Shown here piece after piece: positions 23,690 to 37,835 of a stretch of DNA of 62,000 nt. The position numbers were made by a program, and so were the translations under genes. The stretch is from Chrysomallon squamiferum (lineage: Eukaryota; Mollusca; Gastropoda; Neomphalida; Peltospiridae): NCBI GenBank assembly GCA_012295275.1, contig CM022673.1, positions 25,562,261-25,624,260 on the forward strand. The letters run 5' to 3'. The number at the start of each line of letters is the position of its first letter. The first letter of the stretch is position 1. The notes under the pieces are model-generated. The model made no database searches. It saw nothing but the letters and a program-made list of their open reading frames with translations, and had not been told where the DNA came from.

Positions 23690-24727
23690 CTTGCTGTCAG
23701 CAGTGAGTCTGTGAAACTACAACGAGAAACACGCCCCCAAAAACACCGGGTCCAGAACACAACACTCATTAACCTAAGATATTACAGTCATGTGATGTTT
23801 GCTTGAAATACAGATGGAGCGGCGGTTCATGGGTGGTGTGTGTGTGTGTGTGTGTGACAGAAGCAGCTTGAATAAATTAGAAATTTGTTTCCGCAGATGT
23901 TTTTATATGCATATACGTAATTTCTTGGAAATGTAAATGAATTTTTCATTTATGGTCATTATTTTTTTTCTAGTTTCCATTTTTGTTCGTATACTACTAG
24001 TAAACAGCCTGAAATCTTCTTCTGTAGCCGTATATACATAATTTTCATACCTCTGACTGGGAAAGCCGTGTTTGGGTGTGGGTTTTTTTTGTGGGGAGTT
24101 TTGTTTGGTTTCTTTGTTTGGTTTGTTTTTTTTTTTTTGTTTTTCGCTGATGTATCGTTAAATATCCATTCATTCATTCCATTGATCAATACCTAACAAC
24201 ATGTATTCCAGGGTAGCTATAATGATTTAATTTTTTTTATAATAATCGTGCATTTGTACATTTATATGTTTCGTCCCTTCGTTTCATAGTAACCTGAATT
24301 AATCCCAGCCCCTCCCGTATCTTCCACCGTCTACTCCAGTATTTACTCCCACAGTAGTTTAAACGTTTCAAAGTCCTGCACGACGTGTGATACTGAAATT
24401 TAACCGGTTCCAGCCTACCTTTGATTATGTTAATAACTTTGCTGTAACTCTAAACACGTCTAAAGTTTGATATTCAACTCTCTTCTGTCCTAATTTTGCA
24501 TTTCACATGGTTAAAGCAAGCTGTAAAGAACAGACTAAGATCTGTACTGCTTAATAGTGCTTAATACTACTTCTTTACCTTCAGTGATGGAAACGAGGGG
24601 ATAAGCAGTGGTTTTTAATTTTGATTTTTCAGTTTATGACTTCAGAAACATTTATTTGTTGGCTTTCTAACAATTAAAATTAACTGGTTTATTTTCTTTA
24701 ATCATACATGCTTGTTTAGATTATCTG

Positions 24728-24765
<38 letters not shown>

Positions 24766-25020
24766 TAACAGATAATTCAGTACTTTTTCTACTCACTACC
24801 CCAATAAGAAACTGTATTTTCAGATTAAAAAAAAAAAAGTACTTCCCCTATTCCCAGCCTACCAGTAAAACTCTTTTCCTTCAATGTTTAGAAGACACAG
24901 TTATAAATTATAAAGAAAGAACAGATAGTTCAGTGAGAAAAATATGCGACTTATTTAAATTTAATCGCTAAATGTGTTGTTCGCAAATATTTGAATAAGG
25001 CCAGACAGTCACACAAAGCG
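23690..25020. other. Upstream region of M13 paralogue 2
   Basis: About 1.3 kb upstream of the ATG at 23681. It holds a TG run (23841-23858) and a 33-base A run (about 24731-24763), with no recognisable exon. A promoter is expected here, but no TATA box or initiator stands out. Confidence 0.4.
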
Positions 25021-25649
25021 AGATACGTCACTTTATTAAATCCTGCAGTAACTCTATACAGACAGAAACGCTGTACACGTTGATACGGATTTAGATGTTA
25101 AATCCAGAACTGCTGAAAATTAATGTACTTTGAAATAACAATACGCCACATACATAAAACAGTGATAAAAACCAGCATTTCATCCAGTTTTTTTTTTTTT
25201 TTGCCAACGGGAGAACTCGTTTTATTTTGGAGGTTCTTCCGTGATATGAAAACATTATTAGGTTATTTGAAACCTTCATTTTTCAGCATTTATTGAAATA
25301 CTCACTTATATACAGTTACAAAATCAAAATAACATTATAAGAAATGATAATAATGAAAGTTTAAAATATCTAACGTATAATAAAAAAAATAAAAAAAAAA
25401 AAAAAAATTATAAGAAAACAAGAAAGAAAGAATAAAAATTGTATTTAAACATTGTTTAAATCGTATCTTTAACAGTAAATATTTTTCTTTCAAGATACAA
25501 TTTGTCACTGAAGATCAGTCTTAATTACGGTATAAAACATGTCCAGCATTTTCCTATAACACAACAACGATAATAAAAATAATAATTATTAGTATTTATT
25601 ACGACGTTTTGCCAGTACCTCAGTCTTTTAGGAATTTTTTAACGTGGGA

Positions 25650-25812
25650 AATACGATAAAAGGAAATGTCAGTCTCCGTGCATCCTGACGGGTGTTATTT
25701 ATCGTCTAATTAATTCAACAGAAATGTAGGTCGTTTCTTTGAAACAAAATACAGTTTAATATCATCTGAATAAATTAATGTATTAACAGATATCAGCTGC
25801 ATTTATTATTTA

Positions 25813-25863
<51 letters not shown>

Positions 25864-25869
25864 AATAAA

Positions 25870-25915
<46 letters not shown>

Positions 25916-26554
25916 AATAAAAATATAAAAATAAATATTTAAAAAAAAAACGAAAACAAGACGACAAAGAAAAAGATGGCGGAGGTGAGGAGAGAAAAAT
26001 AAACAAACAAACAAACAAACAACAAAAAAAAAAAACAAAAACCATAAAAATATTTGGAGTCAGCAATGCAAATTCATAAAAAATCAGAATGTAACCTTAA
26101 ATTACGTTTCAGTCCAATAATCAAGTTTAAATTTTTAGAAATCAGATTTACAGAGAAGCAAAATATATACTTTTTTCTCTCATCAAAATCTACAACCAAT
26201 TTTTGAAACAGAAACAAATAAAATCAAAACCAAAAATAAAAATCAGGATTTCGAGCAGACATAGATTCCTCAAATAAAACGCAAAAATAAAAATAAAAAC
26301 AAACTACTTAAGCTATAAGAGGAAAATTAACAGATAAAAATTTACAATTATAAAAATTATAATGAATAGGCTACTGCTGCAAGATTTTCCCCAGCAATAT
26401 ATAGAGTAACGATGGAAGGGAGATAACTCATGTAACATGATGTACGAAAATTCTTTGAAATGTTTAGGCATAAAATATATTTTTGTTGGACTCAGTACAT
26501 TTTTGAAAATATTCATCTCCTGCTTCCACTGATATGATTGATCAATATATTTAA

Positions 26555-26589
<35 letters not shown>

Positions 26590-28770
26590 GTATTAAAAAA
26601 TAAAAATAAAATAAAATAAAGAAAGAAGAAAAATTAATAATAAAATAATAATATACCATACTGATAATTATACACATATTTGCCATTTCATTCCATATGT
26701 AAACAATATTGAACATTTAAAGCAAATTTAAAATACAAAATATAAACACACATTTTTATATCCCTGACATGTAAAACTGAGCTTTAAAGCTGTTTTCATT
26801 ATTAATACAGGTAAAAAGTACTAATATTTAACTTCAAAAAGCAGTTAACTGTACCAATACAAACAAGAGACATAAACAAAATGATTACTTCCCCTGACTG
26901 CATAACACTGAACATTAAAGATATTTTCAGTACTAACAAATATTATCCATCAGTGATTACCTCCCTTGTATAATACTGAACCTCAAATTCAAACTTTTTT
27001 TTTTGAATTTTCAAGTTATTAATGCATTAAAAATTTAAACATTACTTCCTTCATTTGCAGTTGCCAGCAGCCTCCATGTATCCTCATGAGCATCATTTAT
27101 CATATTAATTCAGCAGCAATTTAGACCATTTTTTGTTGAGAAAAAAGTAGTTTATTAACCTATTAATAATTATCATCAGCATTTATCATCTAAATTTTAA
27201 AAAAATAAAAAAATAAAAAATAAATTAAAAAAAACCAGGAAGAAGATAAAGAAAAAGATGGAGGAGGTGAAGAGAAAAAAAGAACAAAAACAAACAAACA
27301 AAACAAAAACAAAGCACCAAAACAAAAAACAAAACCAGCAAAAGTATTTGGAGACAAATTTTTATTTCTAAGCACAGATAAGTTTTTTTTTTTTTACAAT
27401 GATGCAATGCATGAAAAATCAGCAATTAATCTTAAATTACTTTTCAGTCAAATAATCAAGTTTAAATTTTTTTTTATTCACAGAGAAGCAAAATAATTTT
27501 TTTTTTTTTCTTTCATCAAAATGTACAACCAATTTTTGAAACAGAAACAAGTAACATCAAAAACAAAAATAAAAATCAGGATTTCAAGCAGACCTAGATT
27601 CCTCAAATAAAACAAAAAAAATAAAAGATAAAGAAAAAGAAACCAACAAATTTTATTACAAATGCGTTATTTAAAAAGAACGTATAAAACTTTTCATTCA
27701 GTAACATTTAAACACAGAAATCCATTCATTTAAAATGATTAAGAGATTCCAAATGCAAGCACATACCAAACATTCTTTCATGATCCATTCATTTTGTTTT
27801 AAACAGCATTTCAATCTGTCATTGCACCAATGATATGGTTAATGGCTTTTCAAAGTGAAAAAAACTGAAACCATTCTGTTTATTATGAAAAATAAAATCT
27901 CCATTTTTTTTTTCCATTGCTTTTTAACTATCAACATTATAAGTTTCAATAAAAAATAACAAGTTCAAGCAAACTGCTTAAGCAAAAAGAAGAAAATTAA
28001 CAGATAAAAATTAAACATATAAAACCATAATGAATATTGCTGCAAGATTTTTCCCATCAATATACAGAGTAAGGATAAAATGAAGATAACTTGTATAACA
28101 GGAAAAAACGAGAATTCTTTTGAAATTTTCAGGCATAAAATACATTTCTGAAAATATTCATCTCCAACTTCCACTGCAAATATTTGAAAATTATATTTAA
28201 AAAAAGAGAAATAATAATAATATAATAAATAAAATATAAAATAAAAAAAACACTTAAATTAAATTAAATTAAAAAAACAAAAATAAAACAAATAAAAAAA
28301 GAATTTTTTTTTTTAAATAATTAAAATAAAATAACATACAGATAATTATAATCATATTTGCCATTTCGTTCCATACATCTACAATATTAAACATTTAAAA
28401 CTATTTTCAGTATCAGTAAAAAATATAAACGTGATGATATCCCTGACATGTAAAACTGAGCTTTAAAGTTGTATTCATTATTAATACAGGTAACAGGTAC
28501 ATATTTCAGTTTGTGGTACAATATTTAACTTCAAAAAGCAGTTAACCGTGCCAATACAAACAGGAGACATAAACAAAATGATTGCTTCCCCTGACTGCAT
28601 AACACTGAACATTAAAGCTATTTTCAGTACTAACAAATGTTATCCATCTGTGATTATCTCCCCTGCATAATACTGAACTTCAAATTAATACATTTATTTT
28701 TTTATTTTTTTGTTATTAAATATTTTTAAATATTTACACATTACTGCCTCTTCATATGTAGTACTAACCT
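25650..28770. repeat. Tandem segmental duplication (two degenerate copies of about 1.4 and 1.7 kb)
   Basis: Blocks recur in the same order in both halves. Examples are ATCCCTGACATGTAAAACTG (26760 and 28440), CTTCCCCTGACTGCATAACA (26889 and 28587), GAAAATATTCATCTCC (26506 and 28150) and AGCAGAC followed by TAGATTCCTCAAATAAAAC (26252 and 27587). Copy A spans roughly 25,650-27,060 and copy B 27,060-28,770, with indels and microsatellites between the matching blocks. It is non-coding. It lies downstream of the inositol-phosphate synthase stop, so it could be 3' UTR or intergenic. Confidence 0.75.
25817..25912. repeat. (AAT)n microsatellite
   Basis: Long AAT triplet runs separated by an AAAT patch, inside copy A of the tandem duplication. 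Confidence 0.9.
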
Positions 28771-29784
28771 CTTAAGTTAGTTATTTTAACTACAACAAAA
28801 CCAAAATTTTCTTTTCTTTTATGGCAATAAAAACCTGGAGGTGAATAATAAAAAAAAAAAAAAAAAAACATTTAAAAAAATTAAAACTAGCATTTTGCTC
28901 TCTGAAATATTTGGTGATGACAATACTGCGATATTTTAAATTTAATTCTTGTTGAAATGTTGTAGAATGTTCAATGTATCATTATTCCATCTTAAAAAAA
29001 AAAAAATCATAATAATAAAAAAAAAAAATCAAAGAGATTGGTATTCGGATATTTAAAGACCTGTTAAAATAAATCTTATCAGCATATCACAGGATGTACA
29101 ATACTAAAACATCAGCTCACATGAAAACACATTTACAAAACTATCATTCTTGATTTTATCAACTGCAACCCTGTGTTAAAAAAAATAAAAACATTTTTTT
29201 TTGTTTTTTTTTACATTTTATGTATGAAATAAAGATATTGGTAATGAATACAAAATTTGTACTGAAAAATCGACACACATCTTGTTCAACCAACAGCAAA
29301 ATTGTACATTTTTACATACAACTCTGGTTTTTATACAGGTTTCAGTTTTGTTTAACAATATACATCACATACACTGCGTAAATGAAAAAAAAACATTTAC
29401 TGGTTATTAAGAACATATCTAGGAAGTCTAGGACTGGACATTTTACAAATATACACAACCAATTCTTTTCAGTGCATCTTGGACCAAAATGGAAGTCCTA
29501 CTTACTGATTTCATAAAATGACACAATGATATTAAAAAAAAATTTAGGCCATTTTTAATTTTTTTTTGTTTTTGTTTTTAATTTTAATGAAAAGTATTGG
29601 CAGTCAAATTTTTCAAAATGTTAATCTTTACAGGCACATAACCCAATATTAATTAGGCTCACCAAAATACCTGAATGTACAAGTGAGCAAACCAAACTTA
29701 TAACATTTTTTTTTTTTTTTAAATTTATTATTTTTAAATTATTTTATCTAAACATCAGTTCATTCTACAGCGGGTTTTTTCTGG
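28771..29784. other. Probable 3' UTR or downstream flank of inositol-3-phosphate synthase
   Basis: AT-rich with no coding exon. A minus-strand AATAAA lies at 29724-29729, about 55 bases after the stop codon, next to an A-rich minus-strand tract. I cannot tell whether that signal or a more distal one is used. Confidence 0.4.
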
Positions 29785-32090
29785 TTACTTTTCACCTTCC
29801 ATGCTGGCATCGACATATCCTTCTTGATACTGTCTGTGGAAACCATTATTGACATCACATGCACCATTGGACACCATTTTCTTTCCGATTTTCTTCACTT
29901 CTGGCACGGAGATAATTGCTGGAGGTACTGAGCTGGTGATCTTCTCGTGCTTGTATTCCATCATCATGTGATTGACCGGGGACAGTCCAATGCACGCGCG
30001 GAATATATTCTCGATGCAGGCCCTCTGTCGGAAGAAGGCGTTGACAACCGGAGCACCTTTGGGGACAAGCGGAGCCTTGCAGAGGAAACTGAGGATGGAC
30101 AGGACAGAGTTGAAACTCTCAAAGTCTTGTGAAGGGTCGGTTTTGAACTGAATACGTTCACAGATTTCGGCAATGATGACCAGGTCGAGAATGAGAGGGC
30201 AGGCGAGCAGGGAGTCCTCACAGGTGTTGTGGATGACGATGGTGTTGGTGCCGCCCATCATGATCTCCGAGGTGTACTCGTCCATGGCTCGTTTGCTGTC
30301 CCCCACGTGTGGGACGTACTTGATGACAACGCAGTGGTCTGGCTTCTTGCCGTCTTTGTACAAGATGCTGTTGGAGTTGACCATGTCGTCAATGACGTTA
30401 CTCTTGGAGATCTGGTTGAAAGAATAAAGAACTTTATAGACATGCTGCTTAGGTGAGGGGAAAAATTAAAAACAACCATAGAAATTATTTTTGTAAAACA
30501 TTCGTAAAAGTGAAGCAGACTACTGTATTACTATGTCATTAAAAAAAATAATGAAATGCTATCATTGTTACCATTGAAAACTGCAATATTAATTCTAAAA
30601 ATACAGATAAAGATAAAATTACAATTCAAAATGAAAAAACCACGTATGTAAATCAACTCACCTCTTTGGATCGGAATGTCTGAGGAGCTGACAGGTTTTT
30701 CCCATCGTTGTTTCCAAGGTGATTGTAGCTGACAATGGACACTGGTTTGATGCCCGCACTGATCAAAAAGTCAACCAGGACAGATTTCAGTTTGGTCTGT
30801 CCCGACTTGAAATCGTCACCGCCAATGAACACCTTCTTCTTCTGGGCCAGTTCGATAACACCGGGAACAAACGTGTTTTGAGGTGAACCGTTGATGTACG
30901 TGGCACCTTCCAAGATGGCTGCCGTTGCAAACAGCGTGGAGGGTGACACTTCGGAGGCGTTGTACTTGATGCTGTGCAGCAGGTTCTCAGCCGTGTCGTT
31001 GAGTCCCTCCCTGATGTCGGAGAATCGCTCGGTGTTTGCCGTCCACAGGATGATGACCTTGTCCACACCACTGCTCTCCTTGAAGTCTCTGATGTCCTGG
31101 CGCAGACGCACGAGAATCTCCTGCTTGGTCGACAGCTGGATGATGTTGTCAGCACGGTCGGCCTGGTTCGCGGCGATGAAGTCGGGGATGTACACGGATG
31201 GACGGGGCTTCATCGCTTTCATGTAGGGAACAAGCTGCTGCTGGATGTTGTAGTCCAGGACGCGAGCTCGAGCCATAGCCTCAGCCATGTTCAGAGATGA
31301 AATGTCCCATCCTGTAAAAAAAAAATAAAATAATAATAAATAAATAAATAAGAAATGATTTTGATAATATTAAAACTACAAAATATTGGAACTCTCAAAG
31401 TTATATTTCGTTTTTGATAATATTAAAACTATAAAAAATCGGATCTCTCAAACTTATATTTAGATTACAATTTTTATGGAACAGTTCAGATGAATTTAAA
31501 TCTGTCAATTCTTATTTTGGTATTAAGTTTTAATTTTATAATTATTATTATTATATATTTTTTTTTTTTTTTTTAAATTTTAAATAATGAAATCCTGTTT
31601 CTTGACTGCAATGTTAATAATACAGTGCAAGACATTATTAAAAACCTTTTTTTTAAATTTTATATTAACACAAAATAAAGCAGTTCCTACCGTCAAACAC
31701 GATGTCATCGGGATCCACCATTGGCAACAGATTCTTCAGTGGAATATAAACCTCTCCCTCTGGGCCTGTCCCCAGGCACACAGTGCTGGCCTGGGTGATG
31801 GAACCAAAGTAGTTGGCGCTTTTCTTCCCGTCCTTTGTGTTCCAGCTGAGGCCCAGACGGTTTGCTATGGTTGACGCGATGACCGTGGTGCCGTTGTTTC
31901 CGCCCATCCCCACGAGCATGACGCCCAGCTTGGGCACCTTGCGCTGGGTTCGGAACGTGTACGAGGTAGAGACCGGCGTGGCCACGAGTTTTCCATTTTG
32001 AATCTGGACGTTAGTCGTCTGGTAGTTGTACTTGCTTTCGATGTACGTGTCGGTGTACGTAACATCGGGGCTGTTCACTTCAATAGACAT
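29785..32090 (-). CDS. ISYNA1: Inositol-3-phosphate synthase (myo-inositol-1-phosphate synthase)
   Basis: Three coding exons: 32090-31691, 31311-30662 and 30411-29785 (558 aa, the same length as I recall for the human enzyme). It converts glucose 6-phosphate to 1D-myo-inositol 3-phosphate with bound NAD, the committed step of inositol synthesis in the cytosol. Seen: the NAD-binding loop GMGGNNGTT (about residues 61-69), [15 protein letters not shown] across the first junction, [30 protein letters not shown], the core [58 protein letters not shown] and [17 protein letters not shown]. All are hallmarks of the eukaryotic family and no expected block is missing. Only the C-terminal tail diverges, as is usual. 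The start ATG is the only one before the conserved N-terminus. Confidence 0.98.
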
Positions 32091-32707
32091 CTTTGTAGCT
32101 TGGTTTTGTTTTGTTCCTCAGAGAACTAGAAAGAAGAAAACGGTTACGTGTAGATATATATATATATATATACGTTCGTGTTCACGTGTGCATCTTGCAT
32201 ATAAAATGGTAGCTTAAATAAAGATTAACAGCATGGCATCTAATTCTTTCTATTTTTACTATTTTTAAACTAAACCACTAGCAACAGAAGTAATTTATAC
32301 AACAATGACACATTTCTTTCTGTCGAGCCGATCGAATAAACACGATCGATATGAACCAGGAAATACCAGTGATTTATGTTTGCATAGGTCACGTGAATAT
32401 ATAACGAGGTCAGATATTAAGCGTCTATTCGGCCGGTTATATTCGTTTTAAACTGACTTCGGTCTTTTAGGAAGGCGGTAACAATCACCTTTATGTTTCG
32501 TTATTCTTTTTCTTAACCGTTTGCAGATTCGTACGTCTTATCTTTATTAGATATAAATTAAAACAACCTATGGCACCCGGCAGACAGATGTTATAACCTT
32601 GGACAGCTTCCAGAAATTTCCACGAAAGCAAGCATTTCATTAGCTGGCTATAAAAAAACCCTAGGCCACGTGATATTCGCATCGCGAACGTTCTATGAAA
32701 AAATGTC

Positions 32708-32762
32708 CGGGGAATTCCAAGTAATTTTCCACGCATACAAATTTTTCCATACTCAGCATATT
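32708..32762. repeat. Dispersed 55-bp repeat, copy 1
   Basis: Starts CGGGGAATTCCAAGTAATTT and continues through TTTTCCATACTCAGCA. A close copy lies at 38485-38539. It sits in the presumed first intron of the inositol-phosphate synthase gene. Confidence 0.7.
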
Positions 32763-33660
32763 CACCGGCAACCTGACTGATAAACGGCTGTTATGCAGTT
32801 TCCTAGCGCTAAATACTAAAATAAATGAAAATACTCGCTTGAAAGCGTAACAATAACAAAAACGTGTTCTGCTGACTAACGGTTTAACAATTAGAACCCA
32901 TACTGCCATTAAAATTTCAGGGATTTCTTTCTCTCCTGAATGAAGGTCAAGTAGCACGCCGGTTTGTCAGTAAAAGTAGCTGATGTATTATTCCTATCAG
33001 TTATTTATAATACTATTGATCTGTCTAGTGTCCAGCGCTTTAGACTTTGTATGCATTCTTGTTAGTGAAATTCCGATATAAATCCATCTCGGAGTTGCAG
33101 ATGAGCGAAATGTTACATGTAATCATTAAACGAGTAATCCATTTCAGTGTTAAGAAATGTATTTTTGTTTTCCCTGTATTTAAAATTAATAAATAAATGA
33201 CCTTCGCTAACACACGTACTGTTTCAGGCAATAGCGGTTGATCAGTGATAGAAATAAAACGATGAAAATTTTTCGTTTCATTTATTATCGTTTATTTCTG
33301 AAAAAGATTTCTTTAAAAAAAAACAAAAAAAAACAACCTTTACTTCGATTTGTGCTTCTTTTACAGTTCTAATTCGTTTTGTGACATAATTTACAAATTA
33401 TTACTTATTTTTGAGATAATTATTTAAAATGTAACCATGAAAAAAAAAAAAAAAAACATAAAAATATCTGATCTTCTTAGCCTAACATGTATATATAGTA
33501 CATTAATAAATATACTTCATTTAATAAATACATAATAAAAAAAATAATAAAACCAAAAATAAATATAATAAATGAATAAATAAATAATTTAAAAAAAAAG
33601 AAAAAAATTTAAAAAATCAAATAAAAAACACACACACAAAAAAAAAAAAAAAAAAGAAAG

Positions 33661-33691
<31 letters not shown>

Positions 33692-35251
33692 AAAAGAATA
33701 CCTATTATTTGTAAAGTAAAGTTAAGTTTTGGTACTATGTCACAGAAATAAATAATAATAATAAAACCCAAACAAATAGGCCTTACTATCACAACACAAC
33801 GAGTACATGTATTTGGGAAAACCCAAAGAAAAACCAAACTTTTAAAACTTCATCAGGTAATCCAGTTTGACAACCTGGATCAAAATTACACATTCGTGAC
33901 ATTTCAAATTTATTTGTAGCACTGTTTGCCGGTACAAATCAAGCATATTATCCCATTTCATCTAATTATATGTAAACTTCACATTCAACCAACCACGCAC
34001 AAATCTGCATACAAAACACTATGGTGGGAAATCCCGGATTTCTGTTCGGAAATCCCAACCTCTATATTTATATAACCGAGATCTAAATACCAACACAGTC
34101 ACAATATACAAGGTTGCATGTCTTTTTTCACACTTTTCTTTCTTTAATAACTAATAAATAAATAAAACATGCGCACACACACTTTATGAAATTGACTATT
34201 ATTAACTCCACATTTATAGAAACTTTGCTTTAGAATTACATTGATATATTAACGTTTATAACTGCTGCTGTAATGCAGATTTCCACCGTTTCTAAAATGC
34301 AGATATACATGTGGCTTTGCAAATTATGCGTATTCCTCTTTTAAATCAAATACAATTCTGTAGTTAGATCAAATGTTATTGCTTTGAAACCAAGAAACCA
34401 AAGCATAGTTATTTTAATTCATTAAATTTTGACCAATTATTTTAAGGAATATTAAATGAAATGTATGATAATAGGAAAAAAGTAAACCAAAAAAAAAAAA
34501 TAATAATAATAAATAAAAAACGAAAATATTTACTTCTCATTATCGCACATAAAAATCTTGCTATTAACATCGATTGATAAAATTATATTAAAATATTAAT
34601 TATTATATGCATTTTCACAAAATTAATTCGTGTTTATTTTAACACAAAACCGATATATTTAAAATTTAAGTTTAATTTTCCTAACAGTATTTAAAAGCAA
34701 CAATAATAGCAACAATACTGATTTTACAGAGCTCCGTGAGTTTTTCTAAAAATAAACACAAGTAACGAAACTGTTAGTGGCGACATCTATTAGCGGCGGC
34801 TCTAGCAACAAAGTTCAGTTTAGACTGGCTTTCCGTCAATATACCATTAAAATGAAACTAAGACGTCAGTTATTCTTTATTCTTAATTGTTTTGTTAATT
34901 AAATGAATTTAAAATTATTAACTATAAAGTGCTGTGTTAAAAAAAAAAGAAAAAAATAAAAAAATACCGTATCATTTTAATTTAAATTTAATTTTAATGA
35001 ATTATAGTTACATACAGTAAATAGTCTAACAATTGAGTAGATTTAATTATTTAATGAATTTGAAATTTTTTCCAAGTTCTCTCAAATAAAACCTAAGCTT
35101 TCTAAAATTATTTTTTGTTTCCTATATTTTTATTCAAAAGAATGTTTTAATTTTATTTGGTTGATGAGCGAAAACATAAATGCTATATTATAAAATAGTT
35201 AACTACTACAGTATTCAGTTGATTATACATTTTCTTAACAGCAAACTTACC

Positions 35252-35300
35252 TTCGTGCAGCTGCTTTGATTTGCACTCAAAATGAGAATGATCAGCCGCA
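35252..35300 (-). other. Candidate 5' UTR exon of inositol-3-phosphate synthase
   Basis: A strong minus-strand donor (CACGAAG|GTAAGTTTG) ends at 35252. Just upstream of the coding ATG, a pyrimidine-rich stretch ends in CTTTCTAG at 32126-32133, a plausible acceptor for joining this exon to the 5' UTR. The upstream edge is a guess. Sequence around 35,320-35,400 is relatively CpG-rich for this window, as a promoter might be. No transcript evidence is available. Confidence 0.35.
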
Positions 35301-35827
35301 ACTACTAATTTAAGCTAGAATTCCATCCAGAATTTTCGATGCGAGCGCGTTTTTCATTAGTGGGCTGAAAAGGCTGCAACACGGAATTTTCCATTTGCGT
35401 TCATTGAATCGAAAGGTCAAGTAAGGGCTAAATTTGTACTAAATTTTGCCACTAAAATATCAGTAGTCTTACTCATAACCTGTCAATTAAATTGCACTTT
35501 ATAAGATAACCAAATAACAAAGCAGGACTATGGTGCATTATGCTACCCCAATACCGGTACATCGCGGCATTTTCCCTTGGATGACACGTTATGCGATACA
35601 TTTTGACTCAACCGGTATAGTCGATTGTTTCTGTAATTTTCCGTAACAGTACATTCGTGTACGAACATTCACGATTATAGTTAAATGTTATATTTTATAA
35701 ATTAAACCAATCTAATACTGATCTTTAATGAAATGCTACAGCAGACAGCTTCTAAATTGGTTTGTTTGCACTATGTGTTAATGATACATAAATTAGAATG
35801 TCACATTTTCATAATTATTGAAGAAAA

Positions 35828-35847
35828 ATGGCGGACTTGACATTTAG
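35828..35847 (+). CDS. Possible first coding exon of an unidentified plus-strand gene
   Basis: ATGGCGGACTTGACATTTAG would encode MADLTF and is followed directly by a donor-like GTAATT. The start sits in an AAAATGGCGGAC context common at animal start codons. It lies about 550 bp from the divergent candidate 5' exon of the inositol-phosphate synthase gene. I could not find downstream exons, so this is a weak call. Confidence 0.2.
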
Positions 35848-36022
35848 GTAATTTCCTTTGTATTATTTCTGTTCTTTTTTTTTTTCTCTCTGTCTCTCTC
35901 TCTTTCTCCCATGGTCATGTGCTTCATGAGTTATGATGAAATATTTCAATATCACTGATGAAATAAAATAAATTATCTACGATGAGAGAATAAAAAAAAA
36001 TATTATTTTTAAAATAATTATA

Positions 36023-36029
<7 letters not shown>

Positions 36030-36063
<34 letters not shown>
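36030..36063. repeat. Poly(A) run
   Basis: A homopolymer of about 34 A. Comparable A or T runs occur at 24731-24763, 37807-37835, 39579-39612 and 41765-41793. Confidence 0.9.
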
Positions 36064-36066
<3 letters not shown>

Positions 36067-36453
36067 TAATGTATATTTAAGTGATTGTTAGCGTGTACTA
36101 AAAATAACCCAAATAGGGATATAAGAATTTTTAATATTAGTTTGTGGGTGGCACATAATTTAACATTGCATAATATGATATCATAATATTTAGATAGGAA
36201 CACTATGAATGTGACATCTAATAACTGCCAACTTTTAAAATCAATTCCAACATTAATAAAAAGCCAAAATCTATTTTTAAATAAATAAATGAATACCAAG
36301 AAAAATATCCCTAGGCCCTAATTTGTTAAATCTGTGTTACAATTACATTATTACTATAGTTTTAATAATTTTTCTACTTTCATTTTATGTTATTCATTTT
36401 TTTCTCTCTCTCTCATATATAAGAGGAGAGAAAGAGTGAGAGAGAAAGAAAAC

Positions 36454-36484
<31 letters not shown>

Positions 36485-37110
36485 GGAAAATGGACCGCTC
36501 AGACAAGTTTATTAATTCATTAGATTAATAGCATAAATTTACATGTGTGATCTACGAACATTAAAACTCATTACGTATTTTGTTATTATGTCATAAATAA
36601 ATTTTTTATACTTTTATGTGCATAAATAAAATTAACAAAAAAAAAAAAAAATTGTATAATAAATAATTAACGTATTATACTGCGTTTATGAAAAAGTCGT
36701 CTGAATGCGAGGAGGATGCAGTATATGTGGTTTGGATATAGTCATCGTATACTAATATTAGAACAGGTCATTGCAAAAGTAGGTTTCACTTGCTCATCCA
36801 GCGTGTGTGGTTTGTGTATGTCTGTGTGTGTGTCTGTGTATGTATGCATATGTAGTGTGTGTGCGTGTGTGTCTAAAATTTCTTCCGATTAAATTGAACG
36901 CTACATTTATAAAATATTACAAAATTTATGTTGAGTCTGAATATCTGGAAGAGCTTGTTTTGTCTCCTGTTTGTTGTGGTATACAGCCAAATATAGTTAA
37001 ATATTTAATGAAATGTAAATGACTGGTTTCTTTAGTTTATTTTCTATAGTCTGCTATAGAGCGTATTCAGAAAAGTGAAGTTTAAAAACAGACTACAATA
37101 AACATAAAAC

Positions 37111-37111
<1 letters not shown>

Positions 37112-37174
<63 letters not shown>
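37112..37174. repeat. (AAT)n microsatellite
   Basis: About 20 AAT units in the gene-poor interval. A TG run follows at 37632-37666. Confidence 0.95.
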
Positions 37175-37176
<2 letters not shown>

Positions 37177-37629
37177 AAAACGAAGAAAACATAAGAATGA
37201 AGAAGAAGAGAGAAATGAAGATAAACAATGAAAGCGTTATCCTGGATTTTTTATTGCTTGCGGGGATGACAAACCACTTAGTTACTGGATACAGCCTAAC
37301 TGGCGTTTTGTAGAGGTAACGGTTTCGTAATTATATCTATATTTAGATGTGGATTACATTCTTTACCAAGTGATGACAGGTAATAATTCTAAAGAACTGC
37401 TTTTATAATCGGTGTTCTTCTTTCATTATTTAGAAAAAGCAACACGAAATGAGGAGATATATATAATACAAACGATGGACAAAAGAAATTAATTCGTTCA
37501 TTTTAAAACGGACTGATAATTCAGACTTTATCGCCATTTATTTATATACAGGGTTATTACAGCTTCTGCATTCTTCCATCCATTTTATCTTTGGGGAAAT
37601 AATAATAATAAATTAATAAAATAGAAAGA

Positions 37630-37669
<40 letters not shown>

Positions 37670-37802
37670 ATGTACAGGATCGAATTTGTAGAAAGTGGGG
37701 AGAAAAAGTGCAGGTGCTTATCAAATGCTCCATGTATATTTATAGACGTTTTATTTATTAATATAATGTCTTAAATACTCCTATATTGTAAAGTGGAAAC
37801 TG

Positions 37803-37835
<33 letters not shown>

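Noticed and set aside
30891-31300. Plus-strand frames opposite the inositol-phosphate synthase exons
   Set aside because: Antisense of well-conserved coding sequence with no family similarity of their own.
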